Part shown: positions 1 through 9,105 of the stretch, one piece after another
How the letters are laid out: the number at the start of each line of letters is the position of its first letter
Numbering within the stretch: the first letter of the stretch is position 1
Assembly: GCA_937934645.1 (NCBI GenBank)
Contig: CALGYZ010000059.1
Span: forward strand, 1 to 29,913
Direction: 5' to 3'
From: an uncultured Bacillaceae bacterium
GTDB lineage: Bacteria > Bacillota > Bacilli > Bacillales > Caldibacillaceae
Length of the DNA stretch: 29,913 nt
Program-made: the position numbers and the translations under genes
The notes under the pieces: model-generated
Database searches by the model: none
What the model was told of the DNA's origin: nothing
Seen by the model: only the letters and a program-made list of their open reading frames with translations

Positions 1-405
1 GTTCAGAAAGTAAAAGAAGGGCTGGCGAAGATTGAAGAAGTTGCGGATATTGCGATTGTTTCCTCCGCTAACAGCCGTGCTGTAGCAGAAGAATGGTCAA
101 GACACGATCTAGCCCCTCATGTTGCTGTCATGTGCGGACAAGAAGCGGGAACGAAAGCATATTGTATCGGAGAATTAAAGAAAAAAGGCTTTTCCGATGA
201 TCAGGTGTTAATGGTCGGCGATGCACCGGGGGATCTGGAAGCGGCAAAAAAGAACCATGTTCTTTTTTATCCGATTATCGTCGGGAAAGAAGCATTTTCC
301 TGGGAACGTTTGGCCAATGAGGCACTGCAAAAGTTCCTGGACGGCAGCTTTAAAGAAAAATATCAGGAACAATTGATTGACGAATTTTATACGGAATTAA
401 AATAA
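1..405 (+). CDS. HAD-superfamily hydrolase, C-terminal part
   Basis: Frame 1 is open from the first base of the window to the TAA at 403-405, so the 5' end lies outside and only about 134 C-terminal residues are seen. The visible part holds HAD motif II (IVSSANS, a Ser after a hydrophobic strand), a candidate motif III lysine in GQEAGTK, and motif IV as MVGDAPGDLEAA, with the GDxxxD acidic residues that bind Mg2+. The nucleophile motif DxDxT must lie upstream. The family hydrolyses phosphate esters or phosphoanhydrides in the cytoplasm, but the substrate cannot be read from the sequence. The tail after motif IV (FYPIIVG, then SWE) resembles a Bacillus HAD group annotated only as hydrolase. 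A terminator follows directly, so this is the last gene of its transcript. Confidence 0.8.
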   Translation, partial: VQKVKEGLAKIEEVADIAIVSSANSRAVAEEWSRHDLAPHVAVMCGQEAGTKAYCIGELKKKGFSDDQVLMVGDAPGDLEAAKKNHVLFYPIIVGKEAFSWERLANEALQKFLDGSFKEKYQEQLIDEFYTELK

Positions 406-416
406 AAACTTGTCCT

Positions 417-446
417 GCAGGAAGGGGTCCGCTTTCCTGCTTTTTT
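417..446 (+). terminator. Intrinsic terminator after the HAD gene
   Basis: GCAGGAA (417-423) pairs perfectly with TTCCTGC (434-440), followed by six T. It lies 12 bases after the stop codon of the HAD gene. Confidence 0.8.
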
Positions 447-578
447 ATTCGAATTTTGGGAGAGGAAACGCGTTAATAAGTAAAAATTTTGAAAAAATTC
501 ATCCGTTCAGATAGAATAATAAGAAAATTTTATCCTTGGAGAACAGAAATAAGTGTGGCAATAAAAGGGGTATCGATT

Positions 579-1538
579 GTGATCAGACAAGTTACGGAAC
601 AAATATTTCTTGTCCGTGTAAATGATCCGCGGGGTACGGGCTCGACAAACTGTTATTTAATAGAGGGGAAAAATGGCTGTACTTTAATTGATACAGGATT
701 GTTTTCGGAGGAAGGGACCGGCTTATGGAAGGATGTGATGAGCCGGGGATTCCGGATTGAAAAGATTGTCTTAACCCACGTTCATCAGGATCATATCGGT
801 TTGGCGAAATGGTTTCAGCAAAATTTTGGCATCCCTGTAGTTGTTTCAAATTTCGGTTATGAGGAGATGAAACAATACCGGCATCCTCAGTTTAAAGACC
901 GATTCCGGCAATTGTTAAACAATCACGGCATTCTGCGCACGCCTCCCCATTTAACGGACTTTCAGGAATTGTATGATTTTGAACCGGATGAAATTTTTAA
1001 AACAGGTGACCGGATCCTCTTCGGTTCCGATGAATATGAAACGATTTGGACACCCGGACATTCCTATGATCATGTTTGCTTTTACAGCTGGGAAAAAGAG
1101 ATAATGATTTTGGGAGACCACATATTGCAACATATTTCTCCCGTGATCGGATTATGGAACGGTGTGGAAAGAAATGTAATGAAAGAGTATTTCATGTCTT
1201 TGGATAAAATAAGAACTTATCCGGTGCGGTTGGGTTTACCTGGACACGGAGGAATGATTAAAAATTTCAGTGCAAGAGTGGAAGAAATCATTCAAAACCA
1301 CAGATTGCGGTTGCACCAAGTATCAGAAATTATTAAAAACCGGGATAAGACGGCTTTGGAAGTCAGCCGGGAACTTTACAACTATGACCCGTTGTCCAGA
1401 AAAGCATTTCTCAGTCCGTTTATGGCTTCACTGACAAGGCTCATTTATCTGGAGTCTTCCGGCAGGGCAAGCCGGAAAACGAGAAATGATTTACATACAT
1501 TCCAGTTGAATAAAGAACATCATCATACACCGGCTTAG
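579..1538 (+). CDS. Metallo-beta-lactamase-fold hydrolase
   Basis: The reading frame can be opened at TTG 489, but GTG 579 is preferred. AAAAGGGG (563-570) sits eight bases before it, and the 30 upstream residues do not look like part of the fold. The resulting protein has 319 residues. Near residues 67-72 it carries the HxHxDH metal-binding motif (HVHQDH). Further ligands follow in TPGHSYDH, ILGDH and LPGHGG, the order expected for a binuclear zinc MBL hydrolase. The C-terminal third is helical and charged and resembles the winged-helix tail of the LACTB2/YqjP-like group. It is probably a cytoplasmic thioester or ester hydrolase, with unknown substrate. It is flanked by terminators on both sides, so it is monocistronic. 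Confidence 0.85.
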   Translation: MIRQVTEQIFLVRVNDPRGTGSTNCYLIEGKNGCTLIDTGLFSEEGTGLWKDVMSRGFRIEKIVLTHVHQDHIGLAKWFQQNFGIPVVVSNFGYEEMKQYRHPQFKDRFRQLLNNHGILRTPPHLTDFQELYDFEPDEIFKTGDRILFGSDEYETIWTPGHSYDHVCFYSWEKEIMILGDHILQHISPVIGLWNGVERNVMKEYFMSLDKIRTYPVRLGLPGHGGMIKNFSARVEEIIQNHRLRLHQVSEIIKNRDKTALEVSRELYNYDPLSRKAFLSPFMASLTRLIYLESSGRASRKTRNDLHTFQLNKEHHHTPA

Positions 1539-1547
1539 TCGGTCAGG

Positions 1548-1589
1548 GCATACCTGGAGTTTCTCACAAACTCCGGGTATGCTTTTTTT
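1548..1589 (+). terminator. Strong intrinsic terminator after the MBL gene
   Basis: A 15-base arm (1548-1562) pairs with 1568-1582 with a single mismatch around a five-base loop, and seven T follow. It isolates the MBL gene from the cyd operon. Confidence 0.92.
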
Positions 1590-2046
1590 ACAGAATATTC
1601 CCGGTATTATATCTCTTGTGATAAAAAAGACACAATTTGCCGGTATGCTCAGATCTCCATCTGTTCATTTAATTTATAATTGAATGGAAATTTAAGGAAA
1701 AACCAAGAAAGAATGGATTATGTTAGTTTATGTCAAACTTCTGACAAATAATTTCAAATGCGGGAATGATTGGAAAAATAATTTCACAAAATAGACTAAT
1801 TATTATATTGGAAATGTAACACTTTTTCCATAATACCTCCACAATAATTCCACCACTGACATAGGAAAAACCTGTATTATAAAGGTGAAAGAAGTTATTA
1901 GCAGCCAGGGTGCAAGGTTCTGTTTTATATCCACGTTGAATATAGTGAAAAACTATTTATTAAAAACGGGAATTCTTATTCAACGATTGAGCGGGGTTAA
2001 AACAGGACCTTTTCAATTTCAATATTCTCAGGGGAGGGGACCAGGA
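1590..2046 (+). promoter_or_regulatory. cydABCD promoter and leader region
   Basis: This 457-base gene-free stretch holds the control region of cydABCD. A likely sigma-A promoter is CTGACA (1856-1861), a 16-bp spacer and TATAAA (1878-1883), which leaves a leader of roughly 155 bases before the cydA ATG. B. subtilis cydA also has a long leader. Several dyads lie upstream: TTGTG-N10-CACAA (1616-1635), TGTCA-N6-TGACA (1731-1746), a Rex-like half site ATTTCACAA (1781-1789) facing an imperfect TTGGAAA, and TGGAAA-N10-TTTCCA (1809-1830). In B. subtilis the operon is repressed by the NADH sensor Rex, whose site is TTGTGAA-N4-TTCACAA. None of these dyads is a perfect match, so assigning a regulator is inference. 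Confidence 0.55.
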
Positions 2047-3450
2047 ATGGAAGAGTTGCTGTTGGCGCGCATTCAGTTTGCTGCCACAACGATTTATCAC
2101 TTCTTCTTTGTTCCATTGTCGATTGGGCTAGCAACATTAGTCGCCATCATGCAGACACTCTATTATGTGAAAAAGAAAGATGTCTACAAAAAGATGACAA
2201 AGTTCTGGGGGAAATTCTTCCTCATCAACTTTGCCGTCGGGGTTGTTACCGGTATTATCCAGGAGTTCCAGTTTGGTATGAACTGGTCTGATTATTCACG
2301 GTTTGTCGGTGACGTTTTCGGAGCCCCGCTTGCAATTGAAGCACTTTTAGCATTCTTTATGGAGTCTACGTTTATCGGACTGTGGATTTTTGGATGGAAA
2401 CGTTTACCGAAAAAGGTACATTTGGCAAGTATCTGGCTGGTAGCACTGGGAACAGTTCTTTCATCTCTTTGGATTATGGCTGCGAACTCATTTATGCAAA
2501 ACCCGGTAGGCTATCAACTTGCCAATGGCCGTGCGGAAATGATTGACTTTTGGGCAGTGATCACGAACGGTAAATTACTAGTGGCCTTACCGCATACGCT
2601 CTTTGCAAGTTTTGCGACTGCCGCATTCTTAGTAATGGGTGTTTCCGCATGGGGGTTACGGAAGACGAAGGAAACAGACTTTTATAAACGTTCCATGAAA
2701 ATCGGTTTAATTACTGCACTGATCGCTTCTATTGGAGTGGCATTATCCGGACATGCCCAAACATCTTACTTGGTCGAAGCACAACCGATGAAGATTGCTG
2801 CTGCTGAAGGAATTTGGGAAGATACACCTGATCCGGCACCATGGTCCGTGATCGCAAACATTGATGTGGAAAATCAGAAAAACAAATGGAATGTTGAAAT
2901 TCCGGGTGTCTTAAGTTTCTTGTCTTATGGTGAATTTTCCGGAAGCCTGCCTGGCATGAAAGCTTTACAAGCACAATATGAAGAAATGTACGGACCGGGC
3001 AATTATATACCTCCTGTTAAAACAACGTACTGGAGCTTCCGCATCATGATTGCAGCCGGTTTGCTCATGATTGTGTTGAGTATTGTCGGATTGTATAAAT
3101 ACCGCAAAGGAACATTAGAAAACAGCCACGGATTCTTGAAATGGTGGTTATTCCCGGCAATCTTCTTGCCGTATATTGCGAATACTGCCGGTTGGATCAT
3201 GTCGGAAATCGGCCGTCAGCCGTGGGTCGTTAATGGGTTATTGTTGACGGAAAGCGGAGTATCACCAAACGTTTCAGCTGGTGAAATCTTGTTCTCGCTT
3301 ATTGCATTCTCACTCATTTATGGAATCCTATTAGCCGTCATGATCTTCCTCTTTGTGAGAGTTGCAAAGCAAGGGCCGACTGAAACTGTGAGAGAAGATA
3401 CGGAAGCAACAGACCCGTTCGATTCGAAGGCCATGCAAGGGGGGGTATAA
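2047..3450 (+). CDS. cydA: Cytochrome bd ubiquinol/menaquinol oxidase subunit I
   Basis: CydA is the quinol-oxidising, haem-bearing subunit of the membrane oxidase that reduces O2 to water with high affinity. The ATG at 2047 follows a GGGGAGGGGA ribosome site and gives 467 residues, the usual length. An in-frame GTG at 1885 would add 54 unrelated residues and is rejected. Expected haem ligands are visible: His18 (TIYHFF), His183 (LPHTLF) and Met334 (SFRIM). Also present are the acidic pair Glu99/Glu106, the QPMK...EG Q-loop start (246-255) and GRQPW (389-393). The Q-loop is the short form typical of Firmicutes. About nine membrane helices are apparent. It is the first gene of cydABCD, and cydB starts three bases after its stop. 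Confidence 0.97.
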   Translation: MEELLLARIQFAATTIYHFFFVPLSIGLATLVAIMQTLYYVKKKDVYKKMTKFWGKFFLINFAVGVVTGIIQEFQFGMNWSDYSRFVGDVFGAPLAIEALLAFFMESTFIGLWIFGWKRLPKKVHLASIWLVALGTVLSSLWIMAANSFMQNPVGYQLANGRAEMIDFWAVITNGKLLVALPHTLFASFATAAFLVMGVSAWGLRKTKETDFYKRSMKIGLITALIASIGVALSGHAQTSYLVEAQPMKIAAAEGIWEDTPDPAPWSVIANIDVENQKNKWNVEIPGVLSFLSYGEFSGSLPGMKALQAQYEEMYGPGNYIPPVKTTYWSFRIMIAAGLLMIVLSIVGLYKYRKGTLENSHGFLKWWLFPAIFLPYIANTAGWIMSEIGRQPWVVNGLLLTESGVSPNVSAGEILFSLIAFSLIYGILLAVMIFLFVRVAKQGPTETVREDTEATDPFDSKAMQGGV

Positions 3451-3453
3451 AGA

Positions 3454-4470
3454 ATGGAATTATCCGAATTATGGTTCTTATTAATCGCAGTTTTATGGAT
3501 CGGATACCTGTTCTTTGAAGGTTTTGACTTTGGTGTCGGCATGGGAGTGAAGTTTTTAGCGAAGGACGAATTTGAAAGACGGGTACTCATTAATACAATC
3601 GGTCCCCATTGGGATGCCAATGAAGTCTGGCTGCTGACGGCCGGCGGGGCCATGTTTGCGGCATTCCCGCACTGGTACGCAACTTTGTTCAGCGGGTACT
3701 ATCTGCCGTTCGTCCTGTTGTTGCTTGCTTTGATAGTGCGCGGCGTTTCCTTTGAATACCGCGGCAAGCATGATACGAAAAAGTGGAAGAGCTCCTGGGA
3801 TTGGTCAATATTTATCGGAAGTATCATCCCGCCGTTTTTGGTCGGGGTGCTGTTTGCCGGATTAATTAAAGGTCTTCCGATTGATGAGAACATGAACATG
3901 CATGCATCATTCTTCGGGGATATCGTCAATGTGTACACGCTGATCGGAGGCATCGTCTTTGTGCTGTTGTCCTATTTGCACGGTCTGATGTTTACGACCT
4001 TGAAGACAAACGGCGTTCTCCGCAAGCGGGCACAAGCACAAGCCCTGAAGCTGTACTGGATTACGTTGATCGGAATCCTGCTTTTCATCGCATTAACTGC
4101 AGTTTACACAGATGCATTTACTGAACGCGGAACCTTTATCATTCCGATCTATGCCATTGCAGTGATTTTGTACCTTGCACTTTACAGCCTTGTTAAAAAC
4201 GGAAAAGAGGGTCTCAGCTTTACCTTTACCGGATTGATTTTAATCCTGGTCACAGCATCGTTCTTTGTCATTCTGTTCCCGGACGTTATGATCAGTTCCA
4301 TCGATCCGGCATACAGTATCAGTGTTTATGACGCAGCATCCGGTCCATACTCATTGAAAGTGATGACCATCGTTGCCGTAATTCTTGTTCCGATTGTTCT
4401 TGCGTATACAATCTGGAGTTACTATATATTTAGAAAACGTATTACGCGCAAGGAGCATTTAGAATACTGA
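3454..4470 (+). CDS. cydB: Cytochrome bd oxidase subunit II
   Basis: CydB is the second integral membrane subunit of cytochrome bd and pairs with CydA. The product has 338 residues, the same length as the B. subtilis protein. It begins with the family's conserved start (LWFLLIAVLWIGYLFFEGFD), followed by FGVGM and the GPHWDANEVWL motif near residue 50. Eight or nine hydrophobic helices run through the rest. The GGGGGGG ribosome site lies inside the last codons of cydA, and the gap between the genes is three bases, so the two are translationally linked. Its TGA (4468-4470) shares its last A with the ATG of cydC. Confidence 0.97.
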   Translation: MELSELWFLLIAVLWIGYLFFEGFDFGVGMGVKFLAKDEFERRVLINTIGPHWDANEVWLLTAGGAMFAAFPHWYATLFSGYYLPFVLLLLALIVRGVSFEYRGKHDTKKWKSSWDWSIFIGSIIPPFLVGVLFAGLIKGLPIDENMNMHASFFGDIVNVYTLIGGIVFVLLSYLHGLMFTTLKTNGVLRKRAQAQALKLYWITLIGILLFIALTAVYTDAFTERGTFIIPIYAIAVILYLALYSLVKNGKEGLSFTFTGLILILVTASFFVILFPDVMISSIDPAYSISVYDAASGPYSLKVMTIVAVILVPIVLAYTIWSYYIFRKRITRKEHLEY

Positions 4471-6224
4471 TGGACAAAAACTTATTCAAATATAAAAACA
4501 GTAAAAGAACATTGACAACGGTTGGTGTGATCACGGTCTTCCAAACGATTGCTATTATTATCCAGGCACTCTATCTTGGGAAGGCGATCATCACCATATA
4601 TGAAGGGGCAAACTGGTCGGTTGCCCTTTCCTTTTTTTCTATTTTTTTGACAGCTCACATCAGCCGTCATTTCTTGCAATGGTTAAAGTCAAGAGTTACG
4701 TATAAATTTGCGGAAGAAACGGCATCACAACTTCAAAGACAGTTTGTTGAAAAAGTTTTTGCCCTCGGACCGAAGCCGATCACGAAATTTGGTTCCGGAA
4801 ATATTATCACCCTTTGTTTAGAAGGAATTTCCAACTTCCGGACTTATCTGGAATTATTTATTCCGAGATTTCTTGCCTGTCTCATTACACCGGTCGGCAT
4901 TTTAATTTATGTATTTTATACAGATTTATTGTCCGGGGTTATTTTTATCGTTGTCATGCCGATATTGATTGTATTTTTAATTTTGCTGGGCCTTGTGGCC
5001 AAAAGGCAAAAAGACAAAAAATGGGCCAATTATTTGATGCTTTCCAGACATTTCGTCGACTCATTAAGAGGGCTTGTTACGTTAAAATTTTTGGGACGGA
5101 GTAAAGGCCACCGGGACGCCATTTATGATGTAAGCAATAAATACCGCATTTCCACAATCCGTACATTGCGTATCGCTTTTTTATCCACGTTTTCATTGGA
5201 CTTCTTTTCCAGTCTGTCCATCGCAGTTATTTCCGTAGAACTCGGTTTGCGTTTGATTAATGGAAATATGGAGTTCTTAGATGCACTAATTATATTAATT
5301 TTGGCACCTGAATATTTTACACCGGTAAGGGAGCTCGGAAATGACTATCATGCGACCATGGACGGGAAAGAAGCAGGTAAAAAAATCCATCAAGTTCTAG
5401 AAACTGCGGACGAGCGGACAAATTTAGCGGATGTCCCGTTGCCGTTCTGGAACGGACAAAGCGAATTAAAAGTCACCGACTTAACAAAAGTGTATTCCGA
5501 AGAAGGCCGTACTGTATTGGATCAGATTAATTTTTCGGTAAAGGGATATCAAAAAGTCGGCATTATCGGATTATCCGGTGCAGGAAAGTCATCCTTAATT
5601 GATGTTCTGTCGGGATTTACCGGTTTTACAAGCGGTTTGGTTGAAATAAACGGCAAAAAGATTCCCGCTTTTACCATTCCTTCCTGGCAGAAACAAATTA
5701 CGTATATCCCGCAACATCCTTACATTTTTTCAGGAACCGTCGCGGAAAATATCGCCTGGTATCAACCGGATGCCACAGAAGAAGAAATATTGGAGGCAGC
5801 GCGGAAAACAGGACTGATGCCGTTAATCCGGGAGTTGCCCGGCGGATTGAATGAACAGATCGGACAGGGAGGACGGGCGTTGAGCGGCGGAGAAGAACAG
5901 CGGATTGCACTTGCGAGGGCATTGTTAACAAAAAGACCGGTTATGTTTTTTGACGAACCGACCGCCCATTTGGATATTGAAACGGAGCATGAAATTAAAG
6001 AAATGATGTTGCCGCTGATGGAAAATAAACTTGTTTTCTTTGCAACCCACAGACTTCACTGGATGAATGATATGGATTATGTTCTCGTCATTGACCGGGG
6101 AAGACTGGTGGAACAAGGCACACCTGAGGAATTATTGCGTAAAAACGGTGCGTTTGTAAGGCTTATTGAGGCCCAAAGAGGGAGGGTTGAGCATGAAAGC
6201 ATTCCAAAAATATATACTACCTAA
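4470..6224 (+). CDS. cydC: ABC exporter for cytochrome bd assembly, CydC
   Basis: This is one half of the heterodimeric thiol/glutathione-type ABC exporter required to assemble cytochrome bd. It has 584 residues. The N-terminal six-helix transmembrane domain covers about residues 15-290 and the ATPase domain about 333-575. Walker A is GLSGAGKSS (367-375), the signature is LSGGEEQ (471-477), Walker B is VMFFDEP (491-497) and the switch histidine is His527. The ATG overlaps the cydB stop by one base. Its 3' end overlaps cydD by 32 bases, so the four genes are one tightly coupled unit. In B. subtilis naming the first ABC gene is cydC, which I follow. What it exports in Bacillus is not settled from sequence. 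Confidence 0.93.
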   Translation: MDKNLFKYKNSKRTLTTVGVITVFQTIAIIIQALYLGKAIITIYEGANWSVALSFFSIFLTAHISRHFLQWLKSRVTYKFAEETASQLQRQFVEKVFALGPKPITKFGSGNIITLCLEGISNFRTYLELFIPRFLACLITPVGILIYVFYTDLLSGVIFIVVMPILIVFLILLGLVAKRQKDKKWANYLMLSRHFVDSLRGLVTLKFLGRSKGHRDAIYDVSNKYRISTIRTLRIAFLSTFSLDFFSSLSIAVISVELGLRLINGNMEFLDALIILILAPEYFTPVRELGNDYHATMDGKEAGKKIHQVLETADERTNLADVPLPFWNGQSELKVTDLTKVYSEEGRTVLDQINFSVKGYQKVGIIGLSGAGKSSLIDVLSGFTGFTSGLVEINGKKIPAFTIPSWQKQITYIPQHPYIFSGTVAENIAWYQPDATEEEILEAARKTGLMPLIRELPGGLNEQIGQGGRALSGGEEQRIALARALLTKRPVMFFDEPTAHLDIETEHEIKEMMLPLMENKLVFFATHRLHWMNDMDYVLVIDRGRLVEQGTPEELLRKNGAFVRLIEAQRGRVEHESIPKIYTT

Positions 6225-7920
6225 TTTGAAAAAATATAGATGGATCATGTTTTTTGCTATTTTTCTAGGATTTTTAACATTTCTGGCCGCTTCCATGCTC
6301 ACCTTCACAGCAGGGTACTTAATTACCAGGGCAGCAGAAAGACCGTACAATATACTTATGCTCTATGTCCCGATTGTCCTTGTCCGGGCTTTCGGGATTG
6401 CCCGGCCGACTGTTCATTATATTGAACGGTTAATCGGTCATAATACTGTTTTAAAGATATTGGCGGATATGCGCGTAAAGCTGTATGATGCCCTTGAAAG
6501 CCAGGCGCTTTTCATCCGGAGCCGTTTTCAAACCGGTGATATTGTCGGGACGCTTGCCGACGATATTGAACATTTGCAAGATGTTTATATCCGGACGATC
6601 TTTCCGACGGTTGTAGCGTTATTCCTGTTTTTATTTATGGTGATTTCTTTAGCGGTATTTGAACCTCTTTTTGCATTATGGATCGCCTTATGTCTGATCA
6701 TTATCATTGTTGTTTATCCGCTTATCTCCTTGTACATGCTGAAAAAACATCAAATCGCCGTGAAAGAAAAGCGAAACAAACTTTACCGTATGTTCACGGA
6801 TGCTGTTTTGGGAATTAGTGACTGGATTATCAGCGGAAAGAAAGATCATTTTCTTTCTAAATTCATGAAAGAAAGCTCTGCGGCCGATAAATTTGAGAAA
6901 AAACTCGCTCATTGGAACCATTCAAGAAGTTTTCAATTACAAGTTTTGAGTGGCATCATTTTAATATTTGTCGGCATTTGGGCGGGAACTGAGGCGGCTA
7001 AAGGAGATATTGCGCCGGCATTTATCGCTGCATTTACCCTTGCGACACTGCCGATTCTCGAAGGAATGGTCCCGGTTTCCACGGCCGTTGAAAAAATCCC
7101 CGCATATGAAGAGTCGCTCGACCGGATTGAAAATATAGAGCAATATGTTGTGAAAGAACCAGAAAAACAGCCGGCAACTCTCGGACCAAAACCTGAAATT
7201 ATCATTGATCATGTCACTTATTATTATGATAAAAAGGACCGTCCCGCTTTGAACAATATTCATTTAAACATTCAACCGGGTGAAAAAATAGCCCTCCTCG
7301 GTAAAAGCGGGGCAGGAAAATCAACATTGTTAAACTTATTAATCGGTGCAATTTCGCCGACATCCGGAACCATTAGGATCGGTGGAAAAGCTCCAAAAGA
7401 CTATGGGGAAAATATTTTTGACGTAGTCAGTATATTAAACCAAAAACCTTACTTGTTTGCAACAACGGTGGAAAATAATATCAGGCTTGGAAATCCGTCC
7501 GCATCCCGGGAAGAAGTTGAAGAAGTGATCAGAAAAGTAAAATTGGATCAATACATTCACTCTTTACCGTATGGCCTCAATACACAAATGGAAGAATCCG
7601 GACAGCGGTTTTCCGGCGGTGAAAGACAGCGGGTGGCATTAGCAAGAATTTTGTTAAAAGATACGCCCATCGTTATTTTGGATGAACCGACCGTCGGATT
7701 GGACCCGATTACGGAAAGGAAACTGTTGGAGACGATTTTTGAAGCTTTGGAAGGAAAAACATTAATCTTAATTACCCATCATTTAATGAAACTGGAGCAA
7801 ATGGATCAAATCATTTTTCTTGACCGTGGGGAAATCTCGATGCACGGCACCCATGAAGAATTAATGAGAACCGATGAACGGTACAGAAAATTGTATGAAC
7901 TTGACACCGGAAAATATTAA
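6193..7920 (+). CDS. cydD: ABC exporter for cytochrome bd assembly, CydD
   Basis: This is the partner subunit of CydC. I place the start at ATG 6193, behind AGAGGGAGGG and inside the end of cydC. An upstream in-frame codon at 6166 lacks a better ribosome site. The 575-residue product matches the length of B. subtilis CydD. The transmembrane domain spans about residues 15-300, and the ATPase has Walker A GKSGAGKST (370-378), signature FSGGERQ (473-479), Walker B IVILDEP (493-499) and the H-loop LITHH. Both CydC and CydD keep all nucleotide-binding motifs, so both sites look active. A terminator 16 bases past the stop closes the operon. Confidence 0.94.
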   Translation: MKAFQKYILPNLKKYRWIMFFAIFLGFLTFLAASMLTFTAGYLITRAAERPYNILMLYVPIVLVRAFGIARPTVHYIERLIGHNTVLKILADMRVKLYDALESQALFIRSRFQTGDIVGTLADDIEHLQDVYIRTIFPTVVALFLFLFMVISLAVFEPLFALWIALCLIIIIVVYPLISLYMLKKHQIAVKEKRNKLYRMFTDAVLGISDWIISGKKDHFLSKFMKESSAADKFEKKLAHWNHSRSFQLQVLSGIILIFVGIWAGTEAAKGDIAPAFIAAFTLATLPILEGMVPVSTAVEKIPAYEESLDRIENIEQYVVKEPEKQPATLGPKPEIIIDHVTYYYDKKDRPALNNIHLNIQPGEKIALLGKSGAGKSTLLNLLIGAISPTSGTIRIGGKAPKDYGENIFDVVSILNQKPYLFATTVENNIRLGNPSASREEVEEVIRKVKLDQYIHSLPYGLNTQMEESGQRFSGGERQRVALARILLKDTPIVILDEPTVGLDPITERKLLETIFEALEGKTLILITHHLMKLEQMDQIIFLDRGEISMHGTHEELMRTDERYRKLYELDTGKY

Positions 7921-7935
7921 TATTTCATTTGTTAA

Positions 7936-7968
7936 GGGACTGTCTCTTCAGGCAGTCTCTTTTTTTTT
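7936..7968 (+). terminator. Terminator of cydABCD
   Basis: An imperfect stem (7936-7944 with 7951-7959) around a short loop is followed by a run of T to 7968. Confidence 0.8.
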
Positions 7969-7996
7969 GTAAAAAGTGTAAAAAATGTAAAGGGAA

Positions 7997-8066
7997 TTTT
8001 ATTTCAATTTACAAAAGCTTTACCCTCCTTTTATTTTGGATTAATTTCGATCAATTAAGCTATTTA
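7997..8066 (+). promoter_or_regulatory. PhoP box array and pstS promoter
   Basis: Five T-rich hexamers are spaced exactly 11 bp apart: TTTTAT (7997), TTTACA (8008), TTTACC (8019), TTTATT (8030) and TTAATT (8041). PhoP of Bacillus binds direct repeats of TT(A/T/C)ACA with 11-bp periodicity, so this is a strong candidate Pho box. A -10 like hexamer TATTTA (8061-8066) follows with no good -35, as expected for an activator-dependent promoter. The pstS ATG is 45 bases downstream of it. Confidence 0.7.
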
Positions 8067-8110
8067 CAGAACGAAAAACACCAATCAAAAGATCAGGGGG
8101 AATAAAGAAT

Positions 8111-9088
8111 ATGAAAAACTATAAAAAGCTAGCCATCTCAGCATTGCTCACAGGAGCGCTTGCATTAACCGCCTGCGGACCGCAGGAAGAGTCCAACGGG
8201 GGCCAGACAAACGGAAATGAAACGGCGGAACAAGGTGACCAGCAGCTGCAGGGAAGCATCGCTATTGACGGTTCCTCCACAGTATATCCGATTATGGAAG
8301 CTGTCACAGAAGAATATGGTGCCGTACAGCCCGGTGTTAAAGTTTCCGTCGGTGTTTCCGGAACAGGCGGAGGTTTTGAAGCTTTTATTGCCGGTGAAAC
8401 AGATATCAGTAATGCAAGCCGGACGATCAAAGAGGAAGAAAAACAGCAATTGGATGAAAAGGGAATTGAATACACCGAATTTGAAATTGCCTATGACGGG
8501 TTATCGATCGTTGTGAACAAAGAAAATGACTGGGTGGATTCTCTGACAATTGATGAACTGAAGGAAATTTGGAAAGAAGACGGCACGGTTAAAAAATGGT
8601 CTGATATCCGTCCGGAATGGCCAGATGAAGAAATTAAGTTTTATTCACCCGGAACAGACTCCGGTACCTTTGACTATTTCAACGAAGTTATTTTGGAAGA
8701 TGAACCGATTGTAGAAAGTGCAACATTATCAGAGGACGATAACGTACTCGTAACCGGTGTTACCGGAGACAAATACGCCATCGGTTACTTTGGTTATGCA
8801 TATTACGAAGAGAATAAAGACAAATTAAAAGTAGTCCCGATTGACGGTGGAAACGGTCCGGTTGAACCGACAAATGAAACGGTGGAAAACGGTGAATACA
8901 CACCGCTCTCCCGTCCGCTCTACATTTATGTAAACAATGAAGCAGTGAAAGAAAAAGAAGAAGTATATAACTTTGTTAAGTTTACCCTTGAAAATGTCGG
9001 GGAATTGGCACAAGATGTCGGTTATGTGAAATTGCCGGATGAAAAATATGAAGAAGCTATAAAAACCTTGGAAAGCTTGAAAGAATAA
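8111..9088 (+). CDS. pstS: Phosphate ABC transporter substrate-binding lipoprotein
   Basis: PstS captures phosphate outside the membrane and delivers it to PstCA. The 325-residue product starts with a lipoprotein signal peptide (KNYKK, a hydrophobic core, then lipobox LTAC with Cys22) and an acidic, Gly/Asn/Gln-rich linker. The phosphate-binding segments are recognisable: GSSTVYPI, VSGTGGGFEAFIAGETDISNASR-type residues around 75-100, and PGTDSGTFDYF. The ribosome site is AGGGGG, ten bases before the ATG. It is the first gene of pstSCAB-phoU, behind a PhoP box array, and is separated from pstC by 183 bases holding a large hairpin. Confidence 0.96.
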   Translation: MKNYKKLAISALLTGALALTACGPQEESNGGQTNGNETAEQGDQQLQGSIAIDGSSTVYPIMEAVTEEYGAVQPGVKVSVGVSGTGGGFEAFIAGETDISNASRTIKEEEKQQLDEKGIEYTEFEIAYDGLSIVVNKENDWVDSLTIDELKEIWKEDGTVKKWSDIRPEWPDEEIKFYSPGTDSGTFDYFNEVILEDEPIVESATLSEDDNVLVTGVTGDKYAIGYFGYAYYEENKDKLKVVPIDGGNGPVEPTNETVENGEYTPLSRPLYIYVNNEAVKEKEEVYNFVKFTLENVGELAQDVGYVKLPDEKYEEAIKTLESLKE

Positions 9089-9105
9089 CTAATTAAACAT
9101 GAACA

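Noticed and set aside
489..578. A 30-residue extension of the MBL hydrolase from TTG 489
   Set aside because: No ribosome site near 489, while GTG 579 has AAAAGGGG at good spacing and gives a normal fold start.
1885..2046. A 54-residue N-terminal extension of CydA from GTG 1885
   Set aside because: The ATG at 2047 has a far better ribosome site and starts exactly where CydA proteins start. The extension has no family likeness and lies right at the predicted transcription start.
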